Assembly (NCBI GenBank): GCA_002320935.1
Contig: DCLG01000009.1
Coordinates: 2,660 to 9,590 of the forward strand
DNA: 6,931 nt
Direction: 5' to 3'
Origin: Pedobacter sp. UBA1654
Lineage (GTDB): Bacteria > Bacteroidota > Bacteroidia > Sphingobacteriales > Sphingobacteriaceae
Part shown: positions 4,616 to 6,931 of the stretch, in pieces
Layout: each line of letters begins with the position of its first letter
How positions within the stretch are numbered: position 1 is the stretch's first letter
The notes under the pieces: model-generated
The model's input: the letters and a program-made list of their open reading frames with translations, nothing else
Told to the model about the DNA's origin: nothing
Databases searched by the model: none
Made by a program: the position numbers and the translations under genes

Positions 4616-5800
4616 ATGGAAATTTCCCCGAAGAGAAAACTGAATTTTGATGATACGGAGATTGCTTTTCGTAGTAAGAGTAACGCGGAGCTGAATGCTG
4701 CCTATTTGTTGTTCAAAGTTATAAGCAGCAATTTCCTCACTAAAGTTGGCCCTCCAATTACCAACTTCTTTTTAAATGTAGGACTGCCAATTCAGCCGGC
4801 AATAAAGGCTACTATTTTCAAGCAATTCTGTGGTGGTGAAACCATTGCAGAGTGTGAAAAGGCGATTGCGCAACTTGCCAGCGCAAATGTGGGTACCATT
4901 CTCGACTACTCGGTAGAAGGAGAAGAGAAGGAGGAAGTATTTGATTTCACCTGCGAGGAGATCATACGCACCATTTTACGTGCTGCAGGTGACAAGAGAA
5001 TACCAATCACCGTATTTAAGATCACAGGTATCGCAAGATTTGCTTTACTAGAGAAGCTCGATGCCAAACAAACCTTAAATGCCGCAGAAAGCGCCGAGTT
5101 TGACAGGGTGAAAGCACGATGCGAAAGAATCTGCCGTACAGCCTTTGAAAAAGATGTTCCGGTAATGATCGATGCTGAGGAATCCTGGATTCAGGAAACC
5201 ATTGATGAACTTGCGATTGACATGATGCGCCTGTTCAACAAAGAACGCGTGCTGATCTACAACACGTATCAGCTTTACAGACATGATAAACTTGCTGACC
5301 TGAAAGCTGATCACCTTATTGCCAGGGAACTGGGCTGCCTTTTAGGCGTAAAGCTCGTACGTGGTGCCTACATGGAAAAAGAACGTAAACGTGCCCAGGA
5401 ACGTGGTTATACGTCGCCCATCCAACCAGATAAAAATGCAACCGACCAGGACTACAATGCTGGCCTGAAGTACTGTATTGAAAATATCAAAGAGATCGGA
5501 TTGGTTTGCGGTACCCACAATGAAGACAGCTGCAGGTTGTTGGCCGAATTACTGGATCTGAATAACATTGCGCATAATCATCCACATGTTTACTTTTCAC
5601 AATTGCTTGGCATGAGCGATAACCTGAGCTTCAACCTTTCTGATGCAAAGTATAATGTTGCCAAGTACGTGCCTTATGGACCTATTAAAGCTGTTATGCC
5701 ATATCTTTTCAGGAGGGCTCAGGAAAATACTTCGGTAGCAGGACAAACCAGCAGAGAACTGAACCTGATCTTAAAAGAGAAACAACGCAGAAAGTTGTAA
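4616..5800 (+). CDS. Proline dehydrogenase (FAD-dependent, monofunctional)
   Basis: Oxidises L-proline to 1-pyrroline-5-carboxylate with FAD, passing electrons to the respiratory quinone pool at the membrane: the first step of proline catabolism. At 394 aa it has only the dehydrogenase module, with no pyrroline-5-carboxylate dehydrogenase or DNA-binding domain as in long PutA. Family motifs: DYSVEG (97-102), DAEES (186-190), KLVRGAYMEKER (246-257), GTHNE (299-303) and, near the end, YLFRRAQENTSV, where R366, R367 and E370-N371 match the substrate-binding Arg-Arg-x-x-Glu-Asn pattern. The layout is closer to mitochondrial-type PRODH with an N-terminal extension than to the short Thermus enzyme. 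ATG at 4616 is the first in-frame start, with an A-rich leader and no clear Shine-Dalgarno. It is divergent from S4-aroB and is followed by its own strong terminator, so it is probably monocistronic. Confidence 0.95.
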   Translation: MEISPKRKLNFDDTEIAFRSKSNAELNAAYLLFKVISSNFLTKVGPPITNFFLNVGLPIQPAIKATIFKQFCGGETIAECEKAIAQLASANVGTILDYSVEGEEKEEVFDFTCEEIIRTILRAAGDKRIPITVFKITGIARFALLEKLDAKQTLNAAESAEFDRVKARCERICRTAFEKDVPVMIDAEESWIQETIDELAIDMMRLFNKERVLIYNTYQLYRHDKLADLKADHLIARELGCLLGVKLVRGAYMEKERKRAQERGYTSPIQPDKNATDQDYNAGLKYCIENIKEIGLVCGTHNEDSCRLLAELLDLNNIAHNHPHVYFSQLLGMSDNLSFNLSDAKYNVAKYVPYGPIKAVMPYLFRRAQENTSVAGQTSRELNLILKEKQRRKL

Positions 5801-5846
5801 ATCTAAACATCAGCTTTTCGCGTCTGATCCGTAAAAAGTACCATTT

Positions 5847-5882
5847 ATAGTGGGTTTATTACCATAAACCCACTATTTTTTT
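5847..5882 (+). terminator. Strong intrinsic terminator after proline dehydrogenase
   Basis: A perfect 13-bp stem, ATAGTGGGTTTAT (5847-5859) with ATAAACCCACTAT (5864-5876), closes a TACC loop and continues into seven T (5876-5882). It is 46 nt after the stop. On the minus strand the hairpin is not followed by T, so it works in one direction only. It separates proline dehydrogenase from the AraC-type gene. Confidence 0.93.
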
Positions 5883-5885
5883 GGG

Positions 5886-5893
5886 TACCTTTG
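5886..5893 (+). promoter_or_regulatory. Candidate -7 box of the AraC-family gene
   Basis: TACCTTTG matches TAnnTTTG exactly. It begins 3 nt after the terminator T tract and ends 4 nt before the GTG start at 5898, so the expected transcription start falls on or beside the start codon. The -33 position lies inside the terminator stem and shows no TTTG, so activity may need an activator. Confidence 0.5.
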
Positions 5894-5897
5894 GATA

Positions 5898-6782
5898 GTG
5901 AGATCAGAAATTCCTGTTTACGACATTAACAACTTCAGGGCGTATAAAACCCAGGGCATCGTGGCCAGCAGATTCGGGCACTATGCCAGTACTCATGCAC
6001 ATCTGCATAGTGCTCACCGGCACTCTTTCTATCATCTGGTCTTTTTTACCAAAGGTACTGGTCATCATCATATCGATTTTAAGCAGTTCAAAGTGACCCC
6101 GGATAGCATCTACTTTATGATTCCCGGACAGGTACACAGCTGGTCATTTGCATCAGAACCCGATGGGTACATCATCAACTTTTCCATAGATTACTTCAAT
6201 CAGTTTCTCAGCAACAGCAACTATCTTCAAGGCTTTTCAGTATTCAGCGGCATTGCAGACCAGCAGGTCATGGAAATACCAGCGCATACCGCAGCAGAAC
6301 TCTCGGCTCATTTCGAAGAAATATTAAAAGAAGGAATGGGGAAGAGGCCGTTTGCTGATGATCTGGTACGTACACTGCTATTGCAAATATTTATCAAAGC
6401 TGAACGGTTAAATGGCCACAAAATTGATGCGTCTGCCAGTTCATACAATCATACCATTTTCAGGAATTTCCAGAAGTTGATTGCAGAACATTACAGAACG
6501 CTAAAATTACCAAAGGATTATGCAGAACTACTCTACATTACGCCAAATCACCTGAACGCATTGTGCAAGGATATCATTGGCCTGTCTGCCGGTGAGCTGA
6601 TCCGCGAGCACATCATTCTTGAAGCCAAAAGGTTGCTGATTAACCGCGACATGAGTATTGCAGATATAGCGGATAAGCTCAATTTCAACGACCATTCTTA
6701 TTTTATCAAGTTCTTTAAAAAACACGAAGGTGTAACGCCAGAAAAATTCAGAAAATCAAACATACAGCATCATGGAAAATAG
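5898..6782 (+). CDS. AraC-family transcriptional regulator with N-terminal cupin-type sensor domain
   Basis: A 294-residue regulator. The N-terminal part (about 20-110) looks like an AraC-binding cupin: a histidine-rich strand HAHLHSAHRHSFYHLVFF (33-50), a GTGHHHIDF turn, and IPGQVHSW (75-82), the usual P-G-x-x-H strand. The C-terminal 85 residues are a double helix-turn-helix: LPKDYAELLYITPNHLNALC is the first, and the second follows MSIADIADKLNF with SYFIKFFKKHEGVTPEKFRK, the family signature. The ligand cannot be read from the sequence. The GTG at 5898 is preferred because the next in-frame ATG is at residue 74, inside the cupin. Its 3' end overlaps the following DUF983 gene by 11 nt, so the two are likely co-transcribed. 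It need not control proline dehydrogenase, which is isolated by a terminator. Confidence 0.92.
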   Translation: MRSEIPVYDINNFRAYKTQGIVASRFGHYASTHAHLHSAHRHSFYHLVFFTKGTGHHHIDFKQFKVTPDSIYFMIPGQVHSWSFASEPDGYIINFSIDYFNQFLSNSNYLQGFSVFSGIADQQVMEIPAHTAAELSAHFEEILKEGMGKRPFADDLVRTLLLQIFIKAERLNGHKIDASASSYNHTIFRNFQKLIAEHYRTLKLPKDYAELLYITPNHLNALCKDIIGLSAGELIREHIILEAKRLLINRDMSIADIADKLNFNDHSYFIKFFKKHEGVTPEKFRKSNIQHHGK

Positions 6783-6931
6783 TACATCGAACAACAACAT
6801 ACCCAAAATTTCTCAATGGTCCGGACTGGTGAACTGCAAATGTCCGAGGTGCCGTGTCGGCAATGTTTTCACCGGTTTTACTTACAGCGCAAAGGGCCAG
6901 AAGATGCAGGAAGTCTGCCAAGCCTGCGGCT
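6772..6931 (+). CDS. DUF983 family protein, N-terminal fragment, cut by the window edge
   Basis: Fifty-three codons are present. After a polar, Asn-rich N-terminus, the sequence has two cysteine pairs: CKCPRC (22-27, spaced C-P-R-C) and CQACG (49-53), typical of the zinc-ribbon that opens DUF983 proteins. These are small Bacteroidota and Alphaproteobacteria proteins whose later part usually holds two membrane helices, not visible here. Function is unknown. The ATG at 6772 lies inside the end of the AraC-type gene, overlapping by 11 nt in another frame, which suggests translational coupling. Confidence 0.8.
   Translation, partial: MENSTSNNNIPKISQWSGLVNCKCPRCRVGNVFTGFTYSAKGQKMQEVCQACG

Overview
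The window looks like chromosomal DNA of a Bacteroidota bacterium, probably from the Sphingobacteriaceae (Pedobacter-like). This is inferred from four things: a DAHP synthase carrying a C-terminal chorismate mutase, a DUF983 zinc-ribbon protein, an S4-aroB pair beside a stand-alone proline dehydrogenase, and promoters that fit the Bacteroidota pattern (TTTG, about 19 nt, TAnnTTTG) rather than the E. coli one. No mobile element, CRISPR array, tRNA or rRNA was seen.

Left part (1-4436, all minus strand): an aromatic amino acid block. In transcription order it runs S4-domain RNA-binding protein, aroB (3-dehydroquinate synthase), an intergenic regulatory region, pheA (prephenate dehydratase), a bifunctional DAHP synthase/chorismate mutase, then aroA (EPSP synthase, cut by the left edge). 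Together these cover entry into the shikimate pathway, its second step, EPSP formation, and the chorismate to prephenate to phenylpyruvate branch. No tyrA or aminotransferase lies between pheA and the DAHP synthase.

The most interesting element is the 5' leader of pheA (about 2791-2963, minus strand). A well-formed Bacteroidota promoter is followed by a 20-codon leader peptide, MTINSTYWFGYFYYFSKSRD, with eight aromatic residues (4 Tyr, 3 Phe, 1 Trp) in nine codons. A perfect 10-bp terminator hairpin with a T tract comes next. The 9-nt segment over the leader's last sense codons and stop is fully complementary to the 5' arm of that terminator, so a competing antiterminator can form. This is the layout of a ribosome-mediated transcription attenuator, here able to sense all three aromatic amino acids and to control pheA, DAHP synthase/chorismate mutase and aroA together. 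No annotated gene would represent it.

Right part (4437-6931, plus strand): a divergent intergenic region, a monofunctional proline dehydrogenase, a strong 13-bp-stem terminator, an AraC-family regulator with an N-terminal cupin-like sensor domain, and the start of a DUF983 gene that overlaps the regulator by 11 nt and runs off the right edge. The regulator's -7 box lies 3 nt after the terminator T tract and only 4 nt before its GTG start, so its mRNA may be leaderless or nearly so.
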